Positions 10,782-20,723 of a DNA stretch of 64,000 nt are shown one piece after another. The stretch is taken from contig CP154957.1 in the NCBI GenBank assembly GCA_039621445.1, positions 2,226,504 through 2,290,503 of the forward strand. Reading direction: 5' to 3'. Source of the stretch: Euglena gracilis (Eukaryota > Euglenida > Euglenophyceae > Euglenales). A model generated the notes under the pieces. It saw only the letters and a program-made list of their open reading frames with translations. It did no database searches and was not told the origin of the DNA. The position numbers and the translations under genes are program-made. Every line of letters begins with the position of its first letter. The stretch's first letter is position 1.

Positions 10782-11449
10782 CTTTGCGCTGGCTTATGTG
10801 TATATAGTATATGGTAGCCCACTGGGGAAAATGGGGCTGGCAGGTTTCCTTGCCAAGCGGGTGTGCCAAAAGCACTTGGGGTTGGGTCGATGGGCATTCC
10901 AGGTCCATGGGGAGGGTGTGGAAGGAGTGGGCCTCTGACCAGTCAAACCTGGGCAGGGCGCATGGCCAGTCAAACCTGACCACGCAAAAGGAAAATCCTA
11001 CTCTACAAAACCAACTGCCGGCGACAGAATTTGCCCCGGGGGAAAGTAGAGAGGAGTGGGAGGTTGGCTTAGGCCAGAAAAGTTGTGCTGTCTGGCAGCA
11101 TTATGGCCTCAAACGGCCGAAAAGAAAAAGGGAAGGAAAAGTAGGCCTTCGGCCTTGTGCGCTGCGTGTCGCACGCTCGCGAGGAAGGGAGAGGGGAGAG
11201 GGATGTGCATGCATGCGCACGGAATCCTGCACGTGGCAGCATCCCGGTTGGGACTTACTGGCGGCGAATACCGCAAAGGGTTTTCGAAGGGGGTGTTCGG
11301 GCGAATACCGGAACAAGGTGTCAGGCAAATACCTGACGAGGGTTCTGAAATGCGCCGCATTGGCGCTTACAGACACCTCACATGCCTTTATCGGCTGGAC
11401 GTTCGCGCACCTCACGCCAGTAGTCGTGTTGAGGGTCCCCGAATGGGTC

Positions 11450-11743
11450 CTAAACCAACTCCAATTGGCGTGGGGAACGCTGCGGAGCTGATTCACTCCG
11501 GATGGTGTTCTGATCCGGATCGTTGATATCAAAGGATGGGGTCTCCCAGTCCTTGATCCAACTTTCCGGCAGCTTCTCCCTGGTACGGTCAGCATGATGC
11601 TGAAGGTATCGTTGGAGCTGCTCCCAGAAGATTCTGGGCAGCATCACCGGCCAGATGATGTAATTCATCCGGGTGTGATTTGCAGGCACCTGCGGGGGCA
11701 TCCCCGGGTCTGCTTGAAGTTGACGTGTGTACCAGGCAGCCAT
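11450..11743 (-). CDS. Unidentified 97-codon ORF (left arm)
   Basis: Open frame with ordinary amino-acid composition, including MPPQVPANHTRMNYIIWP and LPRIFWEQLQRYLQHHAD, ending QRSPRQLELV. It lies outside the LTR-like segment and is repeated in the right arm at 19758-20051 with changes such as QLQRY/QLERY and IKDW/INDW. It resembles the helical N-terminal part of a Gag-type protein in general character only. No homology is claimed. Confidence 0.45.
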   Translation of the reverse strand: MAAWYTRQLQADPGMPPQVPANHTRMNYIIWPVMLPRIFWEQLQRYLQHHADRTREKLPESWIKDWETPSFDINDPDQNTIRSESAPQRSPRQLELV

Positions 11744-11806
11744 TCTGCCATGGCACTGTGTACCAGATACAATGGGCTACGGCCTACAATCTGGCTACGG
11801 CCGGGC

Positions 11807-12155
11807 TGTACACAGTGGCATGGTTAAACCATAAGACAAAGAGAGAATCTCAGAGCTAGCGAAAGCTTAGCGAAAGTAACTGGTTCCTAATTCAAGGTTA
11901 CAGGGTTTGGTGCTTTGATATTCTCTTTTAGAATTCTGAGGGCGAAGTCCCATTTGAATAGAAGTTTTATTTCTTTCTTTTACAAAGCTCGAAAGAGCAA
12001 AAGTCACTTTTATATAAGGGACTGCGGTCCCACCAATTCTTCTGCTTGTGTGCTTTGCATTCAAAAGGGGAAAAGGGAAACAAATTTTATTGTTACTCCC
12101 CCCACGGGCTTTTCAGGAGGAAAGCATAAGTAGAAAAGCCGGGGTGGGACATACA
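11807..12155 (+). repeat. LTR-like segment (candidate 5' LTR)
   Basis: Begins TGTACACAG and ends ACATACA, two bases before a primer binding site. It contains the TATA box at 12011-12017. The candidate right LTR start at 14085 (TGTACAAAG) does not match beyond the first six bases, so an LTR pair is not demonstrated. Confidence 0.5.
12011..12017 (+). promoter_or_regulatory. TATA box in the LTR-like segment
   Basis: TATATAA inside TTTTATATAAGGG, about 145 bp before the primer binding site, a usual place for the LTR promoter. The mirror copy is at 19484-19490. Confidence 0.6.
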
Positions 12156-12157
12156 CT

Positions 12158-12172
12158 TGGTAGCAGAAGAGG
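12158..12172 (+). promoter_or_regulatory. Retrotransposon primer binding site, initiator tRNA-Met type
   Basis: TGGTAGCAGAAGAGG. The first ten bases match the complement of the eukaryotic initiator tRNA-Met 3' end (known form TGGTAGCAGAGG). It sits two bases after the LTR-like segment. The mirror copy is at 19329-19343. Confidence 0.75.
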
Positions 12173-12378
12173 TTTAACGGTCGAACGACCAAAGAAACAC
12201 CCAGAGAGAGGCGCCTAAGCACAGGCGAGGTGTTTCAGGGGCACAAGTGGCTACGGATGCATCACAAAGCCTCTGAGCCTCCACCTTTGCTTATATTTTG
12301 GTGTTTTTTAACACAAATTTTTACAATTTTTACAATTTTTACGATTTTCACAAAAATTTTCCCGACTTTTCATCAAAA

Positions 12379-12903
12379 ATGCAAAGAGCAAATGCGAACA
12401 ATGGAAACACACCTATTAACTATGCTTTGTTAATAGGTTCGCTTCGTGGACTGCAGAATGCCGACGAAGTCGCTACGGCGACAGAAAATGTTTCCTTACA
12501 ACGGGCGAATGCCCAAGTCGCTTTAGCGACAGAAAATTTTTATTCACAAGGGGCGGATGCCCAAGCCGCTTCTGCGGTGGAAAAAATTTCCATACAAGGG
12601 GCGGACGCCAAAGCCGCTTCGGCGGTGCCCCCCCCACAACTGGGTTTTCGAACCCAAACCGCATTAGCGGTGCCCCCCCCTACAACAAGCCGCTTCGGCG
12701 GTGCCCCCCCCCCCCTCCAAGGGTCTTCGGACCCAAGCCGCTTCGGCGGTGCCCCCCACCCCTCCAAGGGCTTTCGACCCAAGCCGCTTCGGCGGTGCAA
12801 GGGTCTTCGGACCCAAGCCGCTTTGGCGGTGCCCCCCCCCCTCCAAGGGTCTTCGGACCCAAGCCGTGATCGCGATGAGTCGCGATTTGTATCACGTTTG
12901 TAA
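12379..12903 (+). CDS. Gag-like ORF start with minisatellite, broken (left arm)
   Basis: About 220 bp after the primer binding site, an ATG opens [18 protein letters not shown], followed by Ala-rich repeats. From about 12450 the DNA becomes a minisatellite built on GCCGCTTCGGCGGTG and AAGGGTCTTCGGACCCAAG with C-runs. Position after the PBS suggests the start of Gag, but no capsid motif is recognised and the frame ends in the repeats. The mirror copy is at 18598-19122 on the minus strand. Confidence 0.45.
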   Translation: MQRANANNGNTPINYALLIGSLRGLQNADEVATATENVSLQRANAQVALATENFYSQGADAQAASAVEKISIQGADAKAASAVPPPQLGFRTQTALAVPPPTTSRFGGAPPPLQGSSDPSRFGGAPHPSKGFRPKPLRRCKGLRTQAALAVPPPLQGSSDPSRDRDESRFVSRL

Positions 12904-13143
12904 GGGGGTCGGGGTGATCGACCACGAGGTGCGCAATCGCGTCCGCGGTCGCGGAACGGTGATCGGGACCTTTGTCGATAACCCGACGATTGTGATTGTC
13001 CAGATTTGTGCGAATATCCGGAGGAGCGCGAGCTCCGCGAGGATTGTGAACCCCTTGGACTCTGATACCGCTTTAGCGTATCAGGGGGGGCAGTCACGGG
13101 ACGTATGCCCCGATTTGTTGCACAAAAAGCAAGTTTTGTCAGA
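12870..13143 (-). pseudogene. Gag-type CCHC zinc knuckle and RS-rich tail, opposite strand (left arm)
   Basis: Read on the minus strand, 13143-13084 gives a perfect C-x2-C-x4-H-x4-C knuckle ([14 protein letters not shown]), as in Gag nucleocapsids. After a shift at a run of seven C it continues into an Arg/Ser-rich stretch ([28 protein letters not shown]). It runs opposite to the Gag-like start and integrase of the same arm and abuts the integrase frame near 13140, so an internal inversion is likely. The mirror copy is at 18361-18637. Confidence 0.6.
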
Positions 13144-14077
13144 AGTGTTTTTAGAAAGATGCATTTGCCTCATGGGTTTACCGAATGAAATCGTGAGTGA
13201 TGATGACCATTTGATTTCTTCTCGATTTTTTACAACACTTTGCGATTTATTCGGAATTGAGCAGCATTTTTCTATTATTTATCGTCCAAAAGGCAATGGT
13301 CGCGCTGAAGCGGCAGTGAAAGCTGTAGTCAACATGCTACGACTTTCACTGGCCGAATCGCACAATGCCTGGCTACAAGTATTACCTTGGTGTTTATTTT
13401 ATATCAACACTTTACCGGGTCTGATATTACAATACTCACCGTACAAAATCGTCTTCGGACGAGACCCCCCAGCCATGGGCGACATCCCGTCAGAACGACC
13501 TGCTCGTTCTAGCATGAGTTGCGAAACATGGTTCTCTGAAGTAGAAACCTTGCGCACGGATGTGCAAAAGCGCGTAGTCGCTATACACTTACAAAAACAA
13601 AAACAATTCTTACAAGATTACAAATCACCGATATACAACCCAGGTGACCGCGTGTGGGTTCGGAACAGTAGAACCCGCATGCAATCCACGAAGTTGGACC
13701 CCCTCTGGATCGGACCATGTGAGATCCTCGATCGGTTGGGTACAAGTGGGCGCTATAAAGTTGCTTTACCCAACGGTGTCGAGGATGTACACATGGATGA
13801 CTTCAAACCATACCTGACTCCACCAAACGGTAAAGCAATACCCTGCCTCTACTTCAAACCACGGTCAAAACTGCCGGAAACAGATGATTTTGTCGTCGAC
13901 AAAATCCTCGACCACAAGGTAGACAGGGGTATACATTACTGGAAGGTGAGGTGGAAAGGCTATGGTCCCGAAAAGGACACTTGGGAACCTGCAACTAGTT
14001 TTGTTGGTTATATCCAACAAGACTGGAAATTATGGAACAAACGAAATAACATTGACATTTCTGTAAATACCTTCTAA
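13120..14077 (+). CDS. Ty3/gypsy-type integrase with C-terminal chromodomain, N-terminally truncated (left arm)
   Basis: Shows the second and third catalytic residues with exact D-35-E spacing: [12 protein letters not shown], then [14 protein letters not shown]. This is followed by the C-terminal DNA-binding fold ([31 protein letters not shown]) and a chromodomain ([27 protein letters not shown]) ending at the TAA at 14075-14077. Integrases of this class insert retrotransposon cDNA, and the chromodomain targets histone marks. The zinc-binding N-terminus and the first catalytic Asp are missing, and no protease, reverse transcriptase or RNase H is present in the arm, so this copy cannot be autonomous. 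Confidence 0.93.
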
Positions 14078-14084
14078 GGGAGGA
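14076..14084 (+). promoter_or_regulatory. Polypurine tract
   Basis: AAGGGAGGA directly after the integrase stop, followed by TGTACAAAG, which would start the 3' LTR. Mirror copy at 17420-17428. Confidence 0.6.
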
Positions 14085-14341
14085 TGTACAAAGATGTCCA
14101 AGATTTGTCCAAGCGTGGACTTTCGACAAAATGTATAATGGGCGGATGCCAAACCATTTTGTCCCTAGCGAAGGACTTTTCGCTAAAGGACTACGATCCT
14201 GAGCCAGACATTTTTACACTTGGCGCTACAATTTTGATTTTACAATTAGTGCAAACAAACAAATATTTTTGTGTGTGTGCACACTTGGTCGCATGCGTAC
14301 AATGTTATCGTACAATGCCTTATTTCTCTGTTTCCCCACAG

Positions 14342-15413
14342 CTCAGATGACCTGCCGATCCCGCCCAACGTACAACGATCTTTATACGAAATGTATCACC
14401 AAATGCGTCCAGACAAACCGTCCGATGACATTGCTGGACATTACACCGCTGGTGTAACCGTTACAATGTGGAGAAAAACACGCGCATTCCGAAAAGACGG
14501 TGCATACCGTTGGAATGAACAAGAGCGCGAAGCCGCAAAAGGACAGAAAGGCCAGAAAGGCAAAGGAAAGAGCGAAGGCTCACAACCGGGTTACGACCTG
14601 GACGTACAATTCATGATTGACCATCTGTTCTGGATCTCAGACGGATGTGATACAATTATGCACGAGTACTATGAGGAACAACACCCTTGGGTTGTTGCTC
14701 CTGAAGTGCATCGCCACATGGTCAAACTCTACAAGGAAAAAGTCCTTGGCATTTTCTTCGACGGTATAATTTCCTGTTACGAAAGCCAGGATGGCATCGA
14801 CAATTTGCCGGGTTTCTGGCAACTACTTTTCTGGCTCGGATTTCATTGCATGAACTTCGGTTCATTTGCAATGCCAGCCAGCAAAGCGCACTACTTGCCA
14901 CATCCAAAGCTACAATACGGATGGGAATCGTCCCTTGACGCACTGAAGACAATGTTCGACAATATCCGAGAAATCGGACCACAAGGCATACAATGGGAAG
15001 TATTCCCACTTCCAAAGGATATACAATTGGTGACCCACGAAATGTTCTGTTACAACTACCAAATTTTTCTCAACGAACACTACGGCCCCCACTTCCACGT
15101 GGTCGGAATCGACCTGACATACCCACAAAAATTTGTCGTTTGGTGCACCCACTGCCTCCACAGGTTCCCCGTGGACTTCTGGGGCTTTGGTGTGCGCGGT
15201 CGGACAACGGATCGCCCAAACGCACATAGGGTGCAGCCCCACCAACGTGAATGGGCGGAGGCCCAACAACAACGACGACTACTCGGACACATCTGCCACA
15301 ATCCCCTCGAAGTTAGGGGAATCGGATACGCCAGACGAAACCACCGACAAATGCTTCTGCACATGCAGACGTTCCAATGGAGAGCATGGGTGTCCTATGC
15401 TCTGGAAATCTAA
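14342..15413 (+). CDS. Unidentified palindrome-arm gene, left copy (truncated)
   Basis: Coding is taken from the acceptor TTTCTCTGTTTCCCCACAG|C, because the upstream sequence is T- and repeat-rich. The protein has a basic linker (MWRKTRAFRKDGAYRW, GQKGQKGKGK), an aromatic-rich body (IDNLPGFWQLLFWLGFHC, HYGPHFHVVGIDLTYP) and a WCTHC pair. It ends TFQWRAWVSYALEI at TAA, and the same frame reopens at once (15417) with NPKQQLPQEYLRLRPEWDE, so one in-frame stop splits a longer frame. In this copy homology to the right arm ends at 15527 and the downstream part is lost. I do not recognise the family. It could be a Gag or accessory protein of the element, or a captured host gene. Confidence 0.7.
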
Positions 15414-15527
15414 GATTTGTTCAACCCGAAGCAACAACTCCCACAAGAATACCTCCGTCTTCGACCTGAATGGGACGAAGACGGAAAACGGAAGTACATC
15501 AAACGCCTGTTTGGCGAAACCCTCCGA

Positions 15528-15976
15528 AGGGTTTGTTGTACGCCGGCATCTCCAGGTTCAGACTCCACAGATGCGGAGGAGACGGATCATGTACTGTGTT
15601 CGTTGTCTGTCCCTTCTTCCATTTCCTCATCGCTGGATGACCCAGAAGAGGAAACGGACGAAGAGTCTGAAGAGTGTACGGGAGTGTGTTCCACAGACAT
15701 TGTAGGTATAGGTGGAGGCTGTGGCTTCGCTGCTGCTTTGGCTGTTGACGTTGTAGATGATGCAGCCGTTGGAGATTGATCAACTGCAGCCTGTGCTGCT
15801 TCGGACTCCGCCGGCTGGGGTTCAGGGAGTTTTATACGTGGTCGCAGACGGAAGTTTTGCCATCTGACAAATTTGTTTCCTCCCGAGGATCCGCGAGGAA
15901 GCCAGTCTAGTATCGGGATGGCCAACCCATCCTTATTTGTACGTTTGCCCTTGAAAAATGGGGCAAAGTCCTCCCA
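15528..15976. other. Unique spacer at the palindrome centre
   Basis: 449 bp present once. On the minus strand it carries the C-terminal part of the right-arm gene, so the right copy is the parent and the left arm is its truncated inverse duplicate. The left junction is CCTCCGA|AGGG, inside a short self-complementary CCCTCCGAAGGG. Confidence 0.9.
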
Positions 15977-16087
15977 TCGGAGGGTTTCGCCAAACAGGCG
16001 TTTGATGTACTTCCGTTTTCCGTCTTCGTCCCATTCAGGTCGAAGACGGAGGTATTCTTGTGGGAGTTGTTGCTTCGGGTTGAACAA
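15587..16087 (-). CDS. Downstream part of the palindrome gene, Ser/acidic tail
   Basis: Same frame as the gene at 16091-17162, separated by one TAA (16091-16093). It starts MFNPKQQLPQEYLRLRPE, continues WEDFAPFFKGKRTNKDG and LDWLPRG, then a Pro/Ala-rich stretch and an acidic Ser-rich tail (SSVSSSGSSSDEEMEEG). The stop before it is the same in both arms, so it predates the duplication. It is either real termination followed by an unused frame, or readthrough. Confidence 0.6.
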   Translation of the reverse strand: MFNPKQQLPQEYLRLRPEWDEDGKRKYIKRLFGETLRWEDFAPFFKGKRTNKDGLAIPILDWLPRGSSGGNKFVRWQNFRLRPRIKLPEPQPAESEAAQAAVDQSPTAASSTTSTAKAAAKPQPPPIPTMSVEHTPVHSSDSSSVSSSGSSSDEEMEEGTDNEHST

Positions 16088-16090
16088 ATC

Positions 16091-17162
16091 TTAGATTTCC
16101 AGAGCATAGGACACCCATGCTCTCCATTGGAACGTCTGCATGTGCAGAAGCATTTGTCGGTGGTTTCGTCTGGCGTATCCGATTTCCCTAACTTCGAGGG
16201 GATTGTGGCAGATGTGTCCGAGTAGTCGTCGTTGTTGTTGGGCCTCCGCCCATTCACGTTGGTGGGGCTGCACCCTATGTGCGTTTGGGCGATCCGTTGT
16301 CCGACCGCGCACACCAAAGCCCCAGAAGTCCACGGGGAACCTGTGGAGGCAGTGGGTGCACCAAACGACAAATTTTTGTGGGTATGTCAGGTCGATTCCG
16401 ACCACGTGGAAGTGGGGGCCGTAGTGTTCGTTGAGAAGAATTTGGTAGTTGTAACAGAACATTTCGTGGGTCACCAATTGTATATCCTTTGGAAGTGGGA
16501 ATACTTCCCATTGTATGCCTTGTGGTCCGATTTCTCGGATATTGTCGAACATTGTCTTCAGTGCGTCAAGGGACGATTCCCATCCGTATTGTAGCTTTGG
16601 ATGTGGCAAGTAGTGCGCTTTGCTGGCGGGCATTGCAAATGAACCGAAGTTCATGCAATGAAATCCGAGCCAGAAAAGTAGTTGCCAGAAACCCGGCAAA
16701 TTGTCGATGCCATCCTGGCTTTCGTAACAGGAAATTATACCGTCGAAGAAAATGCCACGGGCTTTTTCCTTGTAGAGTTTGACCATGTGGCGATGCACTT
16801 CAGGAGCAACAACCCAAGGGTGTTGTTCCTCATAGTACTCGTGCATAATTGTATCACATCCGTCTGAGATCCAGAACAGATGGTCAATCATGAATTGTAC
16901 GTCCAGGTCGTAACCCGGTTGTGATCCTTCGCTCTTTCCTTTGCCTTTCTGGCCTTTCTGTCCTTTTGCGGCTTCGCGCTCTTGTTCATTCCAACGGTAT
17001 GCACCGTCTTTTCGGAATGCGCGTGTTTTTCTCCACATTGTAACGGTTACACCAGCGGTGTAATGTCCAGCAATGTCATCGGACGGTTTGTCTGGACGCA
17101 TTTGGTGATACATTTCGTATAAAGATCGTTGTACGTTGGGCGTAATCGGCAGGTCATCTGAG
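16091..17162 (-). CDS. Unidentified palindrome-arm gene, right copy (complete)
   Basis: Same protein as 14342-15413 with a handful of changes (PITPN, KARGI, QILLN). Here the frame after the stop is intact and runs through the spacer to 15587. The acceptor CCCCACAG precedes it at about 17163. No family recognised. Confidence 0.7.
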
Positions 17163-17426
17163 CTGTGGGGAAACAGAGAAATAAGGCATTGTACGATAAC
17201 ATTGTACGCATGCGACCAAGTGTGCACACACACAAAAATATTTGTTTGTTTGCACTAATTGTAAAATCAAAATTGTAGCGCCAAGTGTAAAAATGTCTGG
17301 CTCAGGATCGTAGTCCTTTAGCGAAAAGTCCTTCGCTAGGGACAAAATGGTTTGGCATCCGCCCATTATACATTTTGTCGAAAGTCCACGCTTGGACAAA
17401 TCTTGGACATCTTTGTACATCCTCCC

Positions 17427-18384
17427 TTAGAAGGTATTTACAGAAATGTCAATGTTATTTCGTTTGTTCCATAATTTCCAGTCTTGTTGGATATAACCAA
17501 CAAAACTAGTTGCAGGTTCCCAAGTGTCCTTTTCGGGACCATAGCCTTTCCACCTCACCTTCCAGTAATGTATACCCCTGTCTACCTTGTGGTCGAGGAT
17601 TTTGTCGACGACAAAATCATCTGTTTCCGGCAGTTTTGACCGTGGTTTGAAGTAGAGGCAGGGTATTGCTTTACCGTTTGGTGGAGTCAGGTATGGTTTG
17701 AAGTCATCCATGTGTACATCCTCGACACCGTTGGGTAAAGCAACTTTATAGCGCCCACTTGTACCCAACCGATCGAGGATCTCACATGGTCCGATCCAGA
17801 GGGGGTCCAACTTCGTGGATTGCATGCGGGTTCTACTGTTCCGAACCCACACGCGGTCACCTGGGTTGTATATCGGTGATTTGTAATCTTGTAAGAATTG
17901 TTTTTGTTTTTGTAAGTGTATAGCGACTACGCGCTTTTGCACATCCGTGCGCAAGGTTTCTACTTCAGAGAACCATGTTTCGCAACTCACGCTAGAACGA
18001 GCAGGTCGTTCTGACGGGATGTCGCCCATGGCTGGGGGGTCTCGTCCGAAGACGATTTTGTACGGTGAGTATTGTAATATCAGACCCGGTAAAGTGTTGA
18101 TATAAAATAAACACCAAGGTAATACTTGTAGCCAGGCATTGTGCGATTCGGCCAGTGAAAGTCGTAGCATGTTGACTACAGCTTTCACTGCCGCTTCAGC
18201 GCGACCATTGCCTTTTGGACGATAAATAATAGAAAAATGCTGCTCAATTCCGAATAAATCGCAAAGTGATGTAAAAAATCGAGAAGAAATCAAATGGTCA
18301 TCATCACTCACGATTTCATTCGGTAAACCCATGAGGCAAATGCATCTTTCTAAAAACACTTCTGACAAAACTTGCTTTTTGTGC
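17427..18384 (-). CDS. Ty3/gypsy-type integrase with chromodomain, truncated (right arm)
   Basis: Mirror of 13120-14077: D-35-E core, C-terminal DNA-binding fold and [18 protein letters not shown] chromodomain. Differences seen include RFFTSL for RFFTTL and RSSVSCE for RSSMSCE. The same domains are missing as in the left copy. Confidence 0.93.
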
Positions 18385-18637
18385 AACAAATCGGGGCATA
18401 CGTCCCGTGACTGCCCCCCCTGATACGCTAAAGCGGTATCAGAGTCCAAGGGGTTCACAATCCTCGCGGAGCTCGCGCTCCTCCGGATATTCGCACAAAT
18501 CTGGACAATCACAATCGTCGGGTTATCGACAAAGGTCCCGATCACCGTTCCGCGACCGTGGACGCGATTGCGCACCTCGTGGTCGATCACCCCGACCCCC
18601 TTACAAACGTGATACAAATCGCGACTCATCGCGATCA
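18361..18637 (+). pseudogene. Gag-type CCHC zinc knuckle and RS-rich tail (right arm)
   Basis: The knuckle codons are Cys 18373, Cys 18382, His 18397 and Cys 18412. The frame stops at 18421 after a C-run, and the RS-rich frame continues one base off, as in the left arm. It is antisense to the adjacent integrase. Confidence 0.6.
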
Positions 18638-19122
18638 CGGCTTGGGTCCGAAGACCCTTGGAGGGGGGGGGGCACCGCCAAAGCGGCTTGGGTCCGAAGA
18701 CCCTTGCACCGCCGAAGCGGCTTGGGTCGAAAGCCCTTGGAGGGGTGGGGGGCACCGCCGAAGCGGCTTGGGTCCGAAGACCCTTGGAGGGGGGGGGCAC
18801 CGCCGAAGCGGCTTGTTGTAGGGGGGGGCACCGCTAATGCGGTTTGGGTTCGAAAACCCAGTTGTGGGGGGGGCACCGCCGAAGCGGCTTTGGCGTCCGC
18901 CCCTTGTATGGAAATTTTTTCCACCGCAGAAGCGGCTTGGGCATCCGCCCCTTGTGAATAAAAATTTTCTGTCGCTAAAGCGACTTGGGCATTCGCCCGT
19001 TGTAAGGAAACATTTTCTGTCGCCGTAGCGACTTCGTCGGCATTCTGCAGTCCACGAAGCGAACCTATTAACAAAGCATAGTTAATAGGTGTGTTTCCAT
19101 TGTTCGCATTTGCTCTTTGCAT
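18598..19122 (-). CDS. Gag-like ORF start with minisatellite (right arm)
   Basis: Mirror of 12379-12903, one codon shorter within the C-run minisatellite. Confidence 0.42.
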
Positions 19123-19328
19123 TTTTGATGAAAAGTCGGGAAATTTTTTGTGAAAATCGTAAAAATTGTAAAAATTGTAAAAATTTGTGTTAAAAAACAC
19201 CAAAATATAAGCAAAGGTGGGGGCTCAGAGGCTTTGTGATGCATCCGTAGCCACTTGTGCCCCTGAAACACCTCGCCCGTGCTTAGGCGCCTCTTTCTGG
19301 GTGTTTCTTTGGTCGTTCGACCGTTAAA

Positions 19329-19343
19329 CCTCTTCTGCTACCA
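19329..19343 (-). promoter_or_regulatory. Primer binding site, right arm
   Basis: Complement of TGGTAGCAGAAGAGG, facing the right-arm integrase. The LTR-like segment with its TATA box lies at 19346-19694 (TATA 19484-19490). Confidence 0.72.
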
Positions 19344-19757
19344 AGTGTATGTCCCACCCCGGCTTTTCTACTTATGCTTTCCTCCTGAAAAGCCCGTGGG
19401 GGGAGTAACAATAAAATTTGTTTCCCTTTTCCCCTTTTGAATGCAAACCACACAAGCAGAAGAATTGGTGGGACCGCAGTCCCTTATATAAAAGTGACTT
19501 TTGCTCTTTCGAGCTTTGTAAAAGAAAGAAATAAAACTTCTATTCAAATGGGACTTCGCCCTCAGAATTCTAAAAGAGAATAGCAAAGCACCAAACCCTG
19601 TAACCTTGAATTAGGAACCAGTTACTTTCGCTAAGCTTTCGCTAGCTCTGAGATTCTCTCTTTGTCTTACGGTTTAACCATGCCACTGTGTACAGCCCGG
19701 CCGTAGCCAGATTGTAGGCCGTAGCCCATTGTATCTGGTACACAGTGCCATGGCAGA

Positions 19758-20051
19758 ATGGCTGCCTGGTACACACGTCAACTTCAAGCAGACCCGGGGA
19801 TGCCCCCGCAGGTGCCTGCAAATCACACCCGGATGAATTACATCATCTGGCCGGTGATGCTGCCCAGAATCTTCTGGGAGCAGCTCGAACGATACCTTCA
19901 GCATCATGCTGACCGTACCAGGGAGAAGCTGCCGGAAAGTTGGATCAATGACTGGGAGACCCCATCCTTTGATATCAACGATCCGGATCAGAACACCATC
20001 CGGAGTGAATCAGCTCCGCAGCGTTCCCCACGCCAATTGGAGTTGGTTTAG
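19758..20051 (+). CDS. Unidentified 97-codon ORF (right arm)
   Basis: Mirror of 11450-11743, with Glu for Gln in QLERYLQHHAD and Asn for Lys in ESWINDWE. The rest is conserved, including the frame. Confidence 0.45.
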   Translation: MAAWYTRQLQADPGMPPQVPANHTRMNYIIWPVMLPRIFWEQLERYLQHHADRTREKLPESWINDWETPSFDINDPDQNTIRSESAPQRSPRQLELV

Positions 20052-20723
20052 GACCCATTCGGGGACCCTCAACACGACTACTGGCGTGAGGTGCGCGAAC
20101 GTCCAGCCGATAAAGGCATGTGAGGTGTCTGTAAGCGCCAATGCGGCGCATTTCAGAACCCTCGTCAGGTATTTGCCTGACACCTTGTTCCGGTATTCGC
20201 CCGAACACCCCCTTCGAAACCCCTTTGCGGTATTCGCCGCCAGTAAGTCCCAACCGGGATGCTGCCACGTGCAGGATTCCGTGCGCATGCATGCACATCC
20301 CTCTCCCCTCTCCCTTCCTCGCGAGCGTGCGACACGCAGCGCACAAGGCCGAAGGCCTACTTTTCCTTCCCTTTTTCTTTTCGGCCGTTTGAGGCCATAA
20401 TGCTGCCAGACAGCACAACTTTTCTGGCCTAAGCCAACCTCCCACTCCTCTCTACTTTCCCCCGGGGCAAATTCTGTCGCCGGCAGTTGGTTTTGTAGAG
20501 TAGGATTTTCCTTTTGCGTGGTCAGGTTTGACTGGCCATGCGCCCTGCCCAGGTTTGACTGGTCAGAGGCCCACTCCTTCCACACCCTCCCCATGGACCT
20601 GGAATGCCCATCGACCCAACCCCAAGTGCTTTTGGCACACCCGCTTGGCAAGGAAACCTGCCAGCCCCATTTTCCCCAGTGGGCTACCATATACTATATA
20701 CACATAAGCCAGCGCAAAGTAGG

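Larger units (their letters stand above)
10778..15527 (+). repeat. Left arm of a giant palindrome
   Basis: 4750 bp that recur as the inverse complement at 15977-20723. Matching positions sum to 31504 near the centre and 31501 outward of the minisatellite near 12700. Differences seen are few, among them PIPPN/PITPN, KVLGI/KARGI and QIFLN/QILLN in the shared gene and one codon of length in the minisatellite. No target duplication flanks the pair. Confidence 0.97.
15977..20723 (-). repeat. Right arm of the giant palindrome
   Basis: 4747 bp, inverse complement of 10778-15527. The outer end ...GCGCAAAGTAGG is followed by TGAAACCATTTT, unrelated to the telomere repeat on the other side. Confidence 0.97.

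Noticed and set aside
10811-11491. Long plus-strand frame of 226 codons in the outer palindrome arm
   Set aside because: Composition is erratic, overlapping frames on the other strand are equally open, and no domain or start context supports it. The 97-codon frame at 11450-11743 on the minus strand looks more protein-like.
11807-14450. Complete LTR pair around the integrase
   Set aside because: PBS and polypurine tract are present, but the sequence after the tract does not match the LTR-like segment beyond TGTACA.
10778-20723. Foldback or Polinton-type transposon with 4.75-kb terminal repeats
   Set aside because: No target duplication, no matching terminal signature, and no DNA polymerase, ATPase or capsid genes. 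The spacer only continues the right-arm gene.
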